Shown: positions 49,969 through 59,076, counted from the first letter of the stretch. The stretch is 64,000 nucleotides of DNA from JBBQCW01 sp038319025 (GCA_038319025.1 JBBQCW010000017.1:6698-70697); one strand, 5' to 3'. Made by a program: numbers and translations. The notes: generated by a model from the sequence alone, not told the origin.

Positions 49969-51024
49969 CTATCCCTTGGCCACGGTGATGCCGATGCCGA
50001 TCACGACCGCCACAGCGGCGAGTACGCCGACCAAGTCGGGGAGGTTGACACCGAATGGGCCGGTCCCGTCGAGGATCGTCACGGCGATCAACAGAAGGGG
50101 GACGGAAACGGACAAGAACACGATCGTGCCGCGCAGAAAGTTGACCATCCGGTTCCCGCCGGCCGTGCGGTCGGCGCGGGCGATCGTGACCGCCAGATCG
50201 TCGCCCTCGTCCCCGTAGTGCGTGACAACGCGCTGGCCGAACCGCTTTGCATCGTTCTCACAACCCCACGACATGGCGATCATGAACGTCACGGGCACGA
50301 TCCACGTGAGCGCCCAGATCGCCCCGGCGATCGCGAAGCTGAAGGCGCGTTTGGCCTTTTCGCGGCCCGTGAGCGCGCCCGAATCACCGTCCCCGGGCGG
50401 GCCGATGAAGCCCGCCAGGATAAGGATGCGCAGCACCGCCTGGTACCACGACCGCCACGGGGTTTTCTCGCCGGCAGGTGGGAGCGGCGTGGCGCGTACC
50501 GTCTCCAGTTCGGCGTGGGCCGCCGCCTTCGTTTTGTGGACACCCCGCAGCACGAGGAAGTCGGCGGCCACGGCCGCGTCGGCCGGGTCATGGCCGTAGA
50601 GCGCTGCGGTGCGCATCATCAGCCGTACCTCCTGCTGTAGGAACGTCAGGTACGCGGGCACCAGGGCGACGAAGAACGGTGTACCGGCGATCGCACCATC
50701 GATCCGCGCAACCTTGATCGTCTGCCGGCGCTGGTCGTCGGCAAGCAGCGCGGGCGTCGCCTTCGGGGTCGCTGTGAGCGCTCGGTCGGCCCAAGCCCGA
50801 GCAGGCTCGGCCTGGCGGCCGACCGCCATCAGCGTGAGTCGCTCGGCGATGTGGTTGGGATCGCGCTTGGCCATGCGCACCACGTCCCCTGACAGGTGCA
50901 CAGCTCCTCGGATGCGGGTCCATGTGCCCGCCTCTTCGTCGAGTGCATCGACGACTGGGTCGTACGTATCGGCGGCGGTGAGTTTGGTGCTCACGTGGTG
51001 GAGCCTAGCCAGCAGATCGGGCAT
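49969..51024 (-). CDS. Integral membrane protein, function unknown
   Basis: 351 residues from the ATG at 51024, which has GGGAG 5 nt upstream. The first 100 residues are soluble (LLARLHHVSTKLTAADTYDP). Four likely membrane helices follow: TPFFVALVPAYLTFLQQEVR, FSFAIAGAIWALTWIVPVTF, GTIVFLSVSVPLLLIAVTIL and GVLAAVAVVIGIGITVAKG, with a basic loop between the first and second. No family recognised; it recalls EcsC-like proteins in layout. It is divergent from the DUF2252 gene. Confidence 0.65.
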   Translation of the reverse strand: MPDLLARLHHVSTKLTAADTYDPVVDALDEEAGTWTRIRGAVHLSGDVVRMAKRDPNHIAERLTLMAVGRQAEPARAWADRALTATPKATPALLADDQRRQTIKVARIDGAIAGTPFFVALVPAYLTFLQQEVRLMMRTAALYGHDPADAAVAADFLVLRGVHKTKAAAHAELETVRATPLPPAGEKTPWRSWYQAVLRILILAGFIGPPGDGDSGALTGREKAKRAFSFAIAGAIWALTWIVPVTFMIAMSWGCENDAKRFGQRVVTHYGDEGDDLAVTIARADRTAGGNRMVNFLRGTIVFLSVSVPLLLIAVTILDGTGPFGVNLPDLVGVLAAVAVVIGIGITVAKG

Positions 51025-51126
51025 CGGCTCCCGTCCGTTTGTGTTGGATGAGCCATTCTGGTCGATGCGACAGTCACTCCATGCTGACATTCTCGGCGTG
51101 AACATTGGATTGCGAGAGAGGTCGAA

Positions 51127-52545
51127 ATGAGCACCACGCGAAACGACGGAGCGGTGAACCATCTGACGGTCGAGGAGCGCGTGGCGCGGGGTAGGGCGGC
51201 GCGCGCCGAGGTTCCGCGGTCCAGCCACGCCGAGTTTGCCCCGGCCGCTGATCGTCCTGATCCTGTCGCGCTGCTGGAACGGCAGGCCGTGACCCGCGTT
51301 CCCGATCTTGTACCGCTGCGGTACGGGCGCATGCTCGTCTCGCCGTTCACCTTCTACCGTGGCGCCGCGCTCATCATGGCCTCCGACCTCGCCGCGACTC
51401 CGAACACCGGTATACACACCCAGCTCTGCGGCGATGCGCACCTCTCCAACTTCGGGCTCTTCGCGTCACCCGAGCGGCGCATGGTGTTCGACCTCAACGA
51501 CTTTGACGAGACGCTCCCTGGGCCGTGGGAGTGGGATGTCAAGCGCCTCGCCGTGAGCATGTCGGTCGCTGCCCGCGACGGCGGGTTCACGGACAAGGAG
51601 CGGGCCAAGATCGTGGGCGGCACGGTCACGTCGTATCGCGAGGCGATGCGACGCTTCGCGGCCATGAAGAACCTCGAGGTGTTCTACGCGCACCTGGATG
51701 TGGAGGACCTCGTCGCCGGGCTGACCGGCGAGATGACCAAGCAGGTACGCAAGACCCTGCAAAAGACGATTGACAAGGCGCGCACCAAGGACAGCATGAA
51801 GGCGTTCTCCAAACTGACGACGATCGTGGACGGCGAGCCGCGCATCATCAGCGATCCGCCTTTGATCCAGCCGATCGACGAGTTGCTCCCCGGCGAGGCG
51901 GGCGTTGCGATGCGCGCAGGCCTGCACGACCTGCTGCGCGCTTACCGCCAGACGCTGGATACGGACCGCCGCGAGGCGCTCGAGGGCTTCCGAATCGTGG
52001 ACCTGGCCCACAAGGTTGTCGGCGTGGGCAGCGTCGGCACGCGCGCCTGGATCGGCCTTCTGCTCGGCCGCGATGGCAGGGACCCGCTCTTCTTGCAGTT
52101 CAAGGAAGCCCAGCCGTCCGTGCTCGAGCAGTTTCTGAAGAAGAGCAAGTACGCCAACAACGGCCACCGTGTCGTCGCCGGCCAGCGCCTCATGCAGGCC
52201 AGCAGCGACATCTTCCTGGGCTGGCAGAAGGTCACCGGGCCGGATGGCAAGGACCGCGACTTCTACGTGCGTCAGTTGAAGGATTGGAAGGGGTCGTTCG
52301 AGACCGAGGGCGCTGTTCCCCAGGGGATGGCGCTGTATGGCCGCACCTGTGGCTGGACGCTGGCCCGCGCCCATGCCCGATCGGGCGATCGGATCGTCAT
52401 CGCCGCCTACCTCGGTGGCGGCACGGCCTTTGACCGTGCAATCACTGAGTTCTCCGAGGCGTACGCCGACCAGAACGAGCGCGACTACGCGGCGCTCAAG
52501 GCCGCAGCCGAGAGTGGGCGCATCGCCACGATCACCGGTCTGTAG
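51127..52545 (+). CDS. DUF2252 family protein
   Basis: 472 residues covering the full family length. The kinase-like fold motifs are visible: FYRGAALIMASDLAATP, QLCGDAHLSNFGLFASPERR and MVFDLNDFDETLPGPWEWDV, where HLSNFG and DLNDFDET resemble the catalytic HxxN and DxD loops of aminoglycoside phosphotransferase-like kinases; CGDAHLSNFG is the hallmark. Function is unknown. It is 102 nt from the divergent membrane protein. The last 14 bases overlap the convergent antiporter gene. Confidence 0.85.
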   Translation: MSTTRNDGAVNHLTVEERVARGRAARAEVPRSSHAEFAPAADRPDPVALLERQAVTRVPDLVPLRYGRMLVSPFTFYRGAALIMASDLAATPNTGIHTQLCGDAHLSNFGLFASPERRMVFDLNDFDETLPGPWEWDVKRLAVSMSVAARDGGFTDKERAKIVGGTVTSYREAMRRFAAMKNLEVFYAHLDVEDLVAGLTGEMTKQVRKTLQKTIDKARTKDSMKAFSKLTTIVDGEPRIISDPPLIQPIDELLPGEAGVAMRAGLHDLLRAYRQTLDTDRREALEGFRIVDLAHKVVGVGSVGTRAWIGLLLGRDGRDPLFLQFKEAQPSVLEQFLKKSKYANNGHRVVAGQRLMQASSDIFLGWQKVTGPDGKDRDFYVRQLKDWKGSFETEGAVPQGMALYGRTCGWTLARAHARSGDRIVIAAYLGGGTAFDRAITEFSEAYADQNERDYAALKAAAESGRIATITGL

Positions 52546-53789
52546 TTGACGGATCGGCCTGCACGCCCTCCATCATGGGCTCATCGTCGCGCGGATGGGC
52601 GGACAGCCAATTGGCGTAGCGATCGGTCAGCGGCGCGGCGGATAGGCCGTGGAGCAGTACGGAGAGTCCGACGGTTATGTACGTGGCGAGCAGGATCGTT
52701 GAGACATGGCGCAGGTGCGAATCCTCTAGGACGATCAGCGCGAAGACGATGGACGCCAGGCCGCGCGGACCGAACCACCCAAGGAACGCGAGCGTGGGGT
52801 ACCGGGCGCGCGTACCGCTCAGGGCCAGCGCTACTGGAACCATCCTTACGACCGTCAGGCTGAGCAGGGCATAGAGGCCTACTTCCCACGTCACGTGCTC
52901 TAGTGACGGGCCAAGCAGAATCGCCCCGAACACGATGAATGTCACGCCGTTCAGGAGCCGCCCCAAGTCCTCATCGAAGACGCTGATCTCCTCGGTGTCG
53001 CCCCTCAGGATGTGACCAAACGCCATGCCGGCGACGAAAGCGGCGATAAAGCCTGACCCGCCGAGCGGGGCTGCGGTCCCGTAGGCCATGAACGCAGCTG
53101 CCACAGGAATCGCCCGCCGCCAGGATGCTGCGATCAGACCCCGGCGACCAGCTTGGACGACGATCGTGGCGGCCAGCGCTCCGACGGCCAAACCGGCGCC
53201 GGCGCCGTAGCCGATCTGCTCGAACACGATCCGAAGGGCGCTGGTGGAGCTCTCGGTTCCGGCCTCGACCTCGGCGCTGGCCAGCACGATGAGCAGGAGC
53301 GGCACACAGATACCGTCGTTGAGACCGCTTTCGACATTGAGGCCCTGCCGGATCCGGGAGGGCAGGCGAGGTTCGGTGACGACGGCCTGGCCCAGCGCAG
53401 CGTCGGTCGGCCAGCAGCACCGCTAGGACGAGCGCTTCCGTGATCGTGAGGTCACTGAACAAAAGCGTCGCGGCCAACGTGCCGGCGGCGATCGTCAGCG
53501 GCAGGCCGATGCCGAGCAGGCGAACCGGAAGCCGGCGCTCCTTACGAAGAGTGCGAAGGTCGACATGGGCCGCATCGGAGAACAGAACCAGCGCGAGCGT
53601 GGCCTCGGCCAGCATCTTGATCGTCTCGCTGGACGCGTGGGCATCTATCTCGTCCAGCGCGAGCGGTCCGACGAGGACCCCAACGGCGACGAACACCATC
53701 GCCGCCGTCACGGGCGTTCCCGACAGTCGCTGTGAGAACGCCGCGACCGCGAGCAGCGTGAAGGCGATGATCGCCAAAGTCCACTCCAT
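52532..53789 (-). pseudogene. Cation/proton antiporter (NhaP/CPA1 type), frameshifted
   Basis: The N-terminal part reads from ATG 53789: MEWTLAIIAFTLLAVAAFSQ ... EALVLAVLLA, six membrane helices. The frame then breaks near 53410, and the shifted frame continues LGQAVVTEPRLPSRIRQGLN, VESGLNDGICVPLLLIVLAS through GGSGFIAAFVAGMAFGHIL to the stop. The expected LAPTDAALGQ motif is damaged: two missing bases after CTGGCC (about 53408-53412) restore it. The intact protein would be about 420 residues with 10-12 helices. A 2-bp deletion, true or from sequencing, is the simplest reading. It shares 14 bp with the convergent DUF2252 gene. Confidence 0.78.
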
Positions 53790-53866
53790 GATGGCCAGGC
53801 TTCCAGAACGGGCTGGCGCGCGTCGGCCTGAGGGCCACGCCTCCGAACACGCGTTGCGCGGGAGCG

Positions 53867-55330
53867 TCAGTGCGCCAGCGCGGGGGCGCCGGCCGGGTCC
53901 AGTTCCTGCGCGCCGGAGCGCAGGAGGGCGCCGACGACGATGGCTCCCACCAGGAAGATCGCTGCCGACCACGAGAACGCCGTGGTGTAGCCGTGCACGG
54001 CGGCCGAGGCCAGCACCTGCGGGGACGGACCGCCATGGGCCACGACGTACGTGGTGGCCGCGGTGGCCGAGAGCGTGCTGAGCAGCGCGGTGCCGATCGA
54101 GCCACCCACCTGCTGGGCCGTGCTCACCATGGCCGAGGCGACACCCGCATCCTCCGGGCGCACCCCGCCGGTGGCGCTGGCCATTGCCGGCGCGAACACG
54201 AGGCCCATGCCGGCGCCCATCAGGATCAGCGCGGGCAGGACGTGGCTCGCGTATGACGTATCGACTCCGACACGCGTGAGCAGCAGCATCGCGACGCCGG
54301 CCAGCACCATCCCGGTGGGGATCAACGGCCGAGGCCCGGTCCGCGGGAGGACGCGCGTGCTGACGAGCGTGGCGGTGACCATGATCGCCGCGCTCAACGG
54401 GAGGAACGCCAAGCCCGACTCGACGGGGCTGAAGCCGAGGGTGCGCTGCAGGTAGAACGTCAGGAACAGGAATACGCCGAACATGCCTGCGCCGATGATG
54501 CCCATCGCCGCGTAGGACCCACCACGGTCACGGTCGAGCACGACGCGGAGCGGGAGAAGCGGGTGGCTGCTGCGCATCTGAATCACCACGAAGCCGGTGA
54601 GCAGGACGGCGGACGCCACCAGCGAGGCGACCGTCAGCGGCGCGCCCCACCCGTGGGTCTCGGCGTTGGTGAACCCGAAGACGAGGGCGAACAGGCCGGT
54701 GGTGGCCGTCAGCGTGCCGGGCAGGTCCAGCCTGGGCAGCACCGCAGGGCGTTCGTTGACGAGCAGGACGGATGCGGCGATGGCGGCGGGAACGGCGAAG
54801 AACAGGTTCACGAACATCGTCCAGCGCCAGTCCAGGTACTCGGTGAGGACGCCGCCGAGCAACAGCCCGATCGCGGCGCCACCGCCGGCGATGGCGCCGT
54901 AGATGCCGAAGGCCTTCCCGCGTTCAGAGGGATGGGTGAAGGTCGTGGTGAGGATCGACAGCGCGGCGGGGGCCAGGAGGGCGGCGAAGGCACCCTGCAG
55001 CGCGCGGGCGCCCACCAGTACGCCGAAGCTCTGCGCGAATCCGGCGATCGCCGACGCCGCGGCAAAGCCGAGCAGGCCGGCGATGAGGGCGCGCTTGCGG
55101 CCGAAGATGTCCCCGATGCGACCGCCGAGCAGCAGGAGGCTGCCGAAGGCCAGTGCGTACGCGGTGACGACCCACTGGCGGCTGTCGTCGGAGAACCCGA
55201 GCGAACGCTGGGCGGAGGGAAGGGCGATGTTCACGATCGTGGCGTCGAGGACGACCATCAGCTGGGCGACGCCGAGCATCGCGAGGATCAGCCAGCGACG
55301 GTCGTGCACGGCGGGGGATTGGGGTGACAC
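53867..55330 (-). CDS. MFS drug/proton antiporter, DHA2 (14-TMS) family
   Basis: 487 residues, 14 predicted helices. Motif A is GGRIGDIFGRKRALIAG, motif C-like glycine runs follow (AIAGGGAAIGLLLGGVL), and QLMVVLDATIVNIALPSAQ is the D1 motif of the EmrB/QacA group. The GTG at 55330 with GAGG 8-11 nt upstream is the best start; the longer frame to 55462 runs into the divergent TetR gene. It exports an unknown toxic compound, presumably the ligand of the divergent TetR protein. Confidence 0.9.
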   Translation of the reverse strand: MSPQSPAVHDRRWLILAMLGVAQLMVVLDATIVNIALPSAQRSLGFSDDSRQWVVTAYALAFGSLLLLGGRIGDIFGRKRALIAGLLGFAAASAIAGFAQSFGVLVGARALQGAFAALLAPAALSILTTTFTHPSERGKAFGIYGAIAGGGAAIGLLLGGVLTEYLDWRWTMFVNLFFAVPAAIAASVLLVNERPAVLPRLDLPGTLTATTGLFALVFGFTNAETHGWGAPLTVASLVASAVLLTGFVVIQMRSSHPLLPLRVVLDRDRGGSYAAMGIIGAGMFGVFLFLTFYLQRTLGFSPVESGLAFLPLSAAIMVTATLVSTRVLPRTGPRPLIPTGMVLAGVAMLLLTRVGVDTSYASHVLPALILMGAGMGLVFAPAMASATGGVRPEDAGVASAMVSTAQQVGGSIGTALLSTLSATAATTYVVAHGGPSPQVLASAAVHGYTTAFSWSAAIFLVGAIVVGALLRSGAQELDPAGAPALAH

Positions 55331-55408
55331 GGTAAGTCCTCGATTCACGAAACGGAGGTGGTCTCTCAACTTCTGAAGAGCACCGTAGCACACAAGCGGA
55401 GCGGTTCT

Positions 55409-55446
55409 CTCCATTTGGAGTATGGGCCTCCGGTTTGGAGTACACT
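55409..55446. promoter_or_regulatory. Paired TetR operator-like repeats with TetR -10
   Basis: CTCCATTTGGAG (55409-55420) is a 5-bp inverted repeat with a 2-nt centre; CTCCGGTTTGGAG (55428-55440) is a related site. TTTGGAGTA occurs at 55414 and 55434, exactly 20 bp or two helical turns apart. TACACT (55441-55446) directly follows the second copy and lies 6 nt before the TetR ATG, so binding would block the tetR promoter. Confidence 0.6.
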
Positions 55447-55452
55447 GTGCGC

Positions 55453-56130
55453 ATGACCACACTCGATCGGCCCCTGCGCAAGGACGCGGAGCGCAACCGC
55501 CAGCGCGTCATGGTGGCCGCTCGCGAGCTGTTCGCCGAAGAGGGGCTGGATGTCACGCTGGACGACATCGCGCGGCGCGCCGGCGTAGGCGTGGGGACGG
55601 TCTACCGCCGCTTTCCCGACAAGGAGCAGTTGATCGACGCACTGTTCGAGGAGCGCATCGCCGCCGTCGCGGCGATCGCCAACGACGGGCTCGACATCGC
55701 CGACCCTTGGACAGGGCTCGTGCACTTCCTCGAAGCTTCGCTCGAGCTGCAGGTCGTGGACCGCGGCCTTAAACAGGTGCTGCTCAGCACCACCCACGGG
55801 CAGGCGCGTGTCGAGGACGCCCGCGACACGATCGAGCCGATCGTCATCGCGTTGCTGACCCGCGCGCAGGAGGCCGGCGTCGTCCGCGACGACATCGTCG
55901 TTCACGACCTCGTCTTGATGCAGCACGCGATCGGTGAGGTGGCCGATTACACGCGCGAGGCTGACCCGGACGTCTGGCGACGCACGCTGTTGGTCCTCCT
56001 GGATGGGCTGCGTCCGGACCGCCGCCGTCCGACGCCGATGCCCGGGCCTCCGCTGGACGCCGCGGGCCTGCTGTGCTCGATGCAGCATTGGGGCGGCAGC
56101 CGTCGACGCTCCAGCCCCAGCGGCGCCTAG
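55453..56130 (+). CDS. TetR-family regulator of divergent MFS exporter
   Basis: 225 residues. The N-terminal helix-turn-helix is LDVTLDDIARRAGVGVGTVY, then RRFPDKEQLIDALFE, standard for TetR repressors. The C-terminal ligand-binding domain (about 60-190) is helical and not specific. ATG 55453 chosen; it lies 6 nt behind a TACACT box. It is divergent from the DHA2 exporter with operator-like repeats between them, so self-repression and ligand-induced export are the expected circuit. Confidence 0.9.
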   Translation: MTTLDRPLRKDAERNRQRVMVAARELFAEEGLDVTLDDIARRAGVGVGTVYRRFPDKEQLIDALFEERIAAVAAIANDGLDIADPWTGLVHFLEASLELQVVDRGLKQVLLSTTHGQARVEDARDTIEPIVIALLTRAQEAGVVRDDIVVHDLVLMQHAIGEVADYTREADPDVWRRTLLVLLDGLRPDRRRPTPMPGPPLDAAGLLCSMQHWGGSRRRSSPSGA

Positions 56131-56141
56131 GATCGCCCGCT

Positions 56142-56828
56142 ATGGGTGAGATCATCCTGCTCGCGCTGGCCGCGGCGTTCTTCCCGACGCTGATCGCGGC
56201 CGTCGTGGTGATCCTCACTCGCCCGCACCCAGCCCGGCTGCTCCTGGGCTTCTGGGCCGGCGGCTTCACGATGAGCATGGTGGCCGGGTACTTGGTCCTG
56301 AATGCGTTCAACGCGGCCGAGTCAGTGGCCGGCACGACCCCGAGCACCATCGATCCGACGGTCTACATCGTCACTGGCGTTCTCGCCGTGTTGATGGCGG
56401 GCTTGGCGGGGACCGACCGCGGGCGGGGGTTGATGGGTCGATACCGGCACAAGCGCGTCAAGCCCAGCAAGGCCGAGCAGAAGGATCCGTGGGCACAGCG
56501 CGTGCTGGACAAGGGTTCGGTGCCGGTCGCGTTCGGCGTGGGCGCCGCGATCAACCTGCCTGGGCCGTTCTACCTGGTGGCCCTCGGTGATATCTCCAAG
56601 GACAGCTACTCGACCGTTGAGGAGATACTCCTCATGGTCGTCTTCAACGTGATCATGTTCCTGATGGTCGAGGTGCCGATCGTCGGGTACCTCGTGCGCC
56701 CGGAGCGGACGACGGTGCTCGTCGAGGAGTTCTCCCACTGGTTGCATCGCAACGTGGTGAGCATCATGAGCATCATCGTCGCGGTGACCGGCGTCGTCCT
56801 GATCTACAAGGGCGTCAGCGAGAATTGA
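56142..56828 (+). CDS. GAP/Sap-family membrane protein
   Basis: 228 residues with six predicted helices: LLALAAAFFPTLIAAVVVIL, LLLGFWAGGFTMSMVAGYLV, a helix around VYIVTGVLAVLMAG, then FGVGAAINLPGPFYLVALGD, MVVFNVIMFLMVEVPIVGYL and VSIMSIIVAVTGVVLIYKGV. The LPGPFYLVAL motif and general layout match the GAP (Sap) family of mycobacteria, linked to glycopeptidolipid export. The substrate here is unknown. TAGGAT lies 8 nt before the ATG, suggesting its own leaderless promoter at the end of the tetR gene. Confidence 0.75.
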   Translation: MGEIILLALAAAFFPTLIAAVVVILTRPHPARLLLGFWAGGFTMSMVAGYLVLNAFNAAESVAGTTPSTIDPTVYIVTGVLAVLMAGLAGTDRGRGLMGRYRHKRVKPSKAEQKDPWAQRVLDKGSVPVAFGVGAAINLPGPFYLVALGDISKDSYSTVEEILLMVVFNVIMFLMVEVPIVGYLVRPERTTVLVEEFSHWLHRNVVSIMSIIVAVTGVVLIYKGVSEN

Positions 56829-56838
56829 GCCTTGCGCC

Positions 56839-57789
56839 TCAGCGTGGGGCGCTGCGGGCCACGCGGAACCCGATGTTGCCGGCGGAACTGTCCGGGGTGT
56901 TGGCGCTGCGGGAATCGACCCGGTACCGGTTGCAGTAGGAGGCGTGGCACAGGTAGGAGCCACCGCGCATCACGCGGCGCGTACCGGTCACCGGCCCGGG
57001 AGGGTCCGAGTCCGGGCTGCGGCGGTAATAGGCCGGGTCAAACCAGTCGGCCGTCCACTCCCACACGTTGCCGGTCATCTCGTGCATTCCGTAGCCGTTC
57101 GCCGGGAACACGCCGACCGGCGAGGTGCCGGCGTAGCCATCGGTGACTGTGTTCTGGGCCGGGAACTTGCCCTGAAAGACGTTCATGAGGTGCTCGCCGG
57201 CGGGATGCAGGTCATCCCCCCACGGGAAGCGGCGCTGCACGAGGCCGCCCCGCGCCGCGAACTCCCATTCGCCCTCGGTCGGGAGCCGCGTGGCGCTCCA
57301 GGCGCAATAGGCGCGGGCGTCGTTCCAGGACACATGCACCACGGGGTGCGTGCGGCGGTCGGTGGTGGTGGATTGCGGCCCTTCGGGATGGGCCCAGTCG
57401 GCCCCTTCGACCTGCCGCCACCACGGCGTGGCCGCCACCGCGCGCGTCGGTGGGAAATCGGCGGGCAGGAAGGCATCGAACACGAACGACCAGCCGAACG
57501 TCTCCGCTTCGGTGCGATGGCCGGTGGCGGCGATGAAGTCGGCGAACTCGGCGTTGGTGACTGTGTGGGGCCCCATGGAAAACGGCCGCAGCGTGACCGG
57601 ATGGGCGGGGCCTTCGCCGTCGGCAAGGTAGCCGTAATTACCGTCGGTGCCCATCGTGAAGGGGCCACCGGGTAGTGGCACGAGGCCGTCGCCTTGGTCG
57701 CGGCCTGTCGTCGCCCGCTCCGGCGCACACGGTGCGGGCGCGACCTGCGCCGGCCGGCCGGATGACGGGGTGCAACAGGAATCAGCCAT
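56839..57789 (-). CDS. Formylglycine-generating enzyme (SUMF1) family protein
   Basis: 316 residues. FTMGTDGNYGYLADGEGPAH begins the FGE domain, HPVVHVSWNDARAYCAWSA and RLPTEGEWEFAARGG are conserved core segments, and MRGGSYLCHASYCNRYRV holds both catalytic cysteines. True FGE oxidises a cysteine of type I sulfatases to formylglycine using copper. The active-site pair is intact, so it may be functional. The N-terminus is Cys-containing (ADSCC). No sulfatase gene is in the window. The ATG at 57789 is used. Confidence 0.88.
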   Translation of the reverse strand: MADSCCTPSSGRPAQVAPAPCAPERATTGRDQGDGLVPLPGGPFTMGTDGNYGYLADGEGPAHPVTLRPFSMGPHTVTNAEFADFIAATGHRTEAETFGWSFVFDAFLPADFPPTRAVAATPWWRQVEGADWAHPEGPQSTTTDRRTHPVVHVSWNDARAYCAWSATRLPTEGEWEFAARGGLVQRRFPWGDDLHPAGEHLMNVFQGKFPAQNTVTDGYAGTSPVGVFPANGYGMHEMTGNVWEWTADWFDPAYYRRSPDSDPPGPVTGTRRVMRGGSYLCHASYCNRYRVDSRSANTPDSSAGNIGFRVARSAPR

Positions 57790-57869
57790 TGGGGTTGAAC
57801 CTTCGCACGCGGACAAAGCGTAGGCTTGACGTTTCCGTCCCGTATCCCCTCATCTTTGGAGTTTTTTGC

Positions 57870-58262
57870 ATGCTTGCCGCGTTTGGAAATGGCGAAGTTT
57901 TCATCTCGATGCTCGAGCTGTTCGCCTTCATCATCTGGTTCTGGTTGCTGGTTGTCGTGTTCTCGGATCTGTTCCGTGATCACTCGATCTCGGGTTGGGG
58001 CAAGGCTGCCTGGATCATCTTCCTCATCCTGATCCCGTACTTCGGCGTCTTCATCTACCTGATCGCTCGCGGTCACGGGATGCAGGAGCGCGCGATCGCT
58101 CAGCAGAAGCAGGCCAACGCCGACTTCCAGCAGTACGTCCAGGAGAGCGGCGCCGCTTCGACGCCCGCCGATCAGCTGAAGAAGCTCGGCGAGCTGCACG
58201 ACGCCGGCAAGCTCACGGACGAGGAGTTCGCCGGCCAGAAGGCGAAGGTCCTCGCGCAGTAA
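57870..58262 (+). CDS. Membrane protein with PLDc_N-like helices and SHOCT domain
   Basis: 130 residues. Two membrane helices (FIIWFWLLVVVFSDLF and AAWIIFLILIPYFGVFIYLI), with RDHSISGWGKAAW between, match the PLDc_N arrangement. A short coiled region is followed by the C-terminal SHOCT motif (LKKLGELHDAGKLTDEEFAG, then QKAKVLAQ). GGAG lies 9 nt before the ATG at 57870. SHOCT proteins are often membrane-linked and small, with no defined activity. A strong hairpin follows the gene. Confidence 0.8.
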   Translation: MLAAFGNGEVFISMLELFAFIIWFWLLVVVFSDLFRDHSISGWGKAAWIIFLILIPYFGVFIYLIARGHGMQERAIAQQKQANADFQQYVQESGAASTPADQLKKLGELHDAGKLTDEEFAGQKAKVLAQ

Positions 58263-58282
58263 CAGTCGCTCGCAGCTTGGGC

Positions 58283-58312
58283 GTGGCCGCCGCGTGCAAA
58301 CGCGGCGGCCAC
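58283..58312 (+). terminator. Strong hairpin with GCAA tetraloop
   Basis: GTGGCCGCCGCGT and ACGCGGCGGCCAC form a perfect 13-bp stem capped by GCAA, 20 nt after the SHOCT gene. GGGC and GCCC outside it can extend the stem. It should terminate the upstream transcript before the response-regulator promoter. Confidence 0.75.
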
Positions 58313-58332
58313 TTGCCCAGCCCACAGCTTCT

Positions 58333-58366
58333 TCTCAGAAATCTCACAGGTTCCTGGGGCAGGATG
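58333..58366 (+). promoter_or_regulatory. Promoter with direct repeats before response regulator gene
   Basis: TCTCAG (58333-58338) and TCTCAC (58342-58347) are followed, 20 nt from the second repeat start, by GGATG at 58362-58366, the likely -10 region; the ATG is 5 nt further. The same TCTCAG repeats and spacing occur before the PepSY gene (60524-60558), suggesting autoregulation. Confidence 0.5.
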
Positions 58367-58371
58367 GGGAC

Positions 58372-59076
58372 ATGTCCGTAACCGTGGCCGATCCCCACCG
58401 CATCCTCGTCGTCGACGATGAGCCCAACATCGTCGACGTCATCGCCATGGCGCTGCGCTTCCAAGGCTTCGCCGTGGAGTCTGCCGCAGACGGCCAATCC
58501 GCCATCGCCGCGGTCGACGCGTTCCGCCCCCAGCTGATCGTCCTGGACGTGATGCTGCCGGACATGGATGGCTTTGAGGTCGCCCGACGGCTGGGCGCCG
58601 CCAACGGTGCTCCTCCGATCATCTTTCTCACCGCCCGCGACGCACCCGAGGACAAGGTGCGCGGGCTCACGATCGGCGGCGATGACTACATGACCAAGCC
58701 GTTCAGCTTGGAGGAGCTGGTGGCCCGGATCCGCAACATTTTGCGGCGCACCGGCTTGGAGGCACCGCACTCCAACGTGCTCGTGTTCGAGGACCTGCAA
58801 CTCGATGAGGACGCCCACGAAGTGACGCGCGCCGGCGAACCGGTTGAGCTGACGTCGACCGAGTACCGGCTGCTGCGCTACTTCCTGCTGAACCCGCGGC
58901 GCGCGCTCACGCGCGACCAGATTCTCGACCACGTGTGGGAGTACGACTTCGGCGGCGACGGCCGCGTACTGGAGACCTACGTGAGCTACCTGCGCAAGAA
59001 GCTCGGTCGAGAAGGTCCGCAGCTGATTCAGACGGTACGCGGAGTCGGCTACGCGCTTCGGGCACCACGCCCGTGA
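58372..59076 (+). CDS. Response regulator, OmpR/PhoB family
   Basis: 234 residues. Receiver domain with phospho-acceptor Asp59 in LIVLDVMLPDMDGFEVARRL, acidic pair in ILVVDDEPN and Lys in DDYMTKPFSLEEL. The C-terminal winged helix (VELTSTEYRLLRYFLLNPRR and VLETYVSYLRKKLG) is of the OmpR type. The stop overlaps the kinase GTG by four bases. It probably regulates itself and the PepSY gene through the TCTCAG repeats. Confidence 0.93.
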   Translation: MSVTVADPHRILVVDDEPNIVDVIAMALRFQGFAVESAADGQSAIAAVDAFRPQLIVLDVMLPDMDGFEVARRLGAANGAPPIIFLTARDAPEDKVRGLTIGGDDYMTKPFSLEELVARIRNILRRTGLEAPHSNVLVFEDLQLDEDAHEVTRAGEPVELTSTEYRLLRYFLLNPRRALTRDQILDHVWEYDFGGDGRVLETYVSYLRKKLGREGPQLIQTVRGVGYALRAPRP

